Shown in pieces: positions 5,301-5,854 of a DNA stretch of 5,854 bases. The notes beneath the pieces are model-generated. The model saw only the letters and a program-made list of their open reading frames with translations. It had not been told where the DNA came from and made no database searches. The DNA is taken from NCBI GenBank assembly GCA_009782165.1, contig WQUH01000096.1, forward strand, positions 1 to 5,854, given 5' to 3'. The position numbers and the translations under genes are program-made. Position 1 is the stretch's first letter. The number at the start of each line of letters is the position of its first letter. This DNA comes from Pseudomonadota bacterium. GTDB taxonomy: Bacteria > Desulfobacterota > Desulfobulbia > Desulfobulbales > Desulfobulbaceae.

Positions 5301-5854
5301 ATGAAATCAACGGATAAACACAAGAAGATCATCCGCGCCGCCACCAAGGTTTTTGCCAGGAAAGGTTTCTTCAATGCCAGGATCTCTGACATCGCCAAGG
5401 AAGCCAAGGTGGCCGATGGCACTATCTACTTGTATTTCAACAATAAATTCGACATTCTTCTCTGCGTCTTCGACCAGGAAGTCGGCAAACTCATTGAACA
5501 CATCAACCTGCTGCTGGAAAAAGAGACCAGCGCCAAAACCAAGCTGAACATCTTCATCGCCAACCACCTCGAAGAGATGAAGAAAAACCGCTACCTCGCC
5601 GAAGTCATTCACATCGAGCTGCGCCAGACCGCCAAAATCATCCGGGAATACCGGAAAAACACCTTCAGCGAATACCTGCAGATCATTGCCGACATCATCG
5701 AGCAGGGACAGAACGATGGCACGTTCAGCACCAATATTCAACCGGACATCGCCAAGCAGGTGATTTTTGGCGCCCTGGATGAAGTCTCCATCTGCTGGCA
5801 CACCGACCATTCCTGCCCCTACACCCCGGAAGAGATGAGCGCCCAGATGACCAG
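5301..5854 (+). CDS. TetR/AcrR-family transcriptional regulator, FadR (YsiA)-like, C-terminus cut by window edge
   Basis: The visible 184 residues start with a TetR DNA-binding domain (about 7-53): IIRAATKVFARKGF, the recognition region ISDIAKEAKVADGTIYLYF (28-46), then NNKFDIL. The ligand/dimer domain follows, with IELRQ (105-109) and IFGALDE (155-161). VADGTIYLYF, LRQ and IFG-x-x-DE are shared with Bacillus FadR (YsiA), which represses fatty-acid beta-oxidation genes until long-chain acyl-CoA binds. FadR-like function is therefore likely, though TetR ligands are hard to assign. ATG 5301 is the only usable start: a stop codon (TAA) lies directly before it in frame and the next in-frame Met is residue 93. 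No Shine-Dalgarno is visible; the leader there is AT-rich. A Cys/His cluster, C165-W-H167-TD-H170-S-C172, is unusual. Only about the last 10-20 residues of a normal-length protein are missing. Confidence 0.9.
   Translation, partial: MKSTDKHKKIIRAATKVFARKGFFNARISDIAKEAKVADGTIYLYFNNKFDILLCVFDQEVGKLIEHINLLLEKETSAKTKLNIFIANHLEEMKKNRYLAEVIHIELRQTAKIIREYRKNTFSEYLQIIADIIEQGQNDGTFSTNIQPDIAKQVIFGALDEVSICWHTDHSCPYTPEEMSAQMT

Noticed and set aside
5307..5810. Minus-strand open frame of 167 codons opposite the TetR gene
   Set aside because: The plus strand has a full TetR helix-turn-helix and ligand domain. The minus frame is a Val/Asp/Phe-rich mirror with no known features.

Overview
The window is a compact, high-GC bacterial chromosome segment. 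I see no mobile element, CRISPR array, tRNA or rRNA. The mix of genes suggests a Desulfobacterota (delta-proteobacterial) genome, possibly Desulfobulbales-like: a fused PurD-PurE protein, a stand-alone short TatA, a FadR/YsiA-type TetR regulator, and many small coupled genes. This taxonomic guess is inference from gene style, not a search.

Layout, left to right. (1) At 1-620, minus strand, is the N-terminal 206 codons of a secreted or membrane-anchored protein of unknown function that runs off the left edge. (2) At 766-1860, minus strand, is a two-gene unit: a DUF4259-type small protein (116 aa), then an AlkD-type DNA alkylation repair protein (246 aa) only 3 bp downstream. A weak terminator-like hairpin follows at 652-682. 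(3) At 2003-2191, plus strand, is a 62-aa TatA/E translocase subunit, divergent from the DUF4259 gene. A perfect 16-bp hairpin at 2215-2254 separates it from the convergent operon on its right and can act in both directions. (4) At 2326-5079, minus strand, is a tightly coupled three-gene operon: purD-purE fusion, then tsaC (Sua5/YrdC), then an orphan HPt phosphotransfer protein. The genes overlap by 4 bp and 14 bp. (5) At 5080-5300 is a divergent promoter region. (6) At 5301-5854, plus strand, is a TetR-family regulator cut by the right edge.

How the parts may work together. The operon links de novo purine synthesis (GAR synthetase and N5-CAIR mutase in one chain) with threonylcarbamoyl-AMP synthesis for tRNA t6A. 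Both depend on nucleotide and ATP supply, and a phosphorelay protein is appended. The TetR protein resembles Bacillus FadR (YsiA), the acyl-CoA-responsive repressor of fatty-acid degradation. Its own promoter region carries an 18-bp site matching the remembered Bacillus FadR box at 13 of 16 fixed positions, so autoregulation is likely.

Most of the window is ordinary housekeeping sequence. The points most worth a second look are the PurD-PurE fusion, the matched FadR-like regulator and operator, the Cys/His cluster in that regulator, and the uncharacterised exported protein at the left edge.
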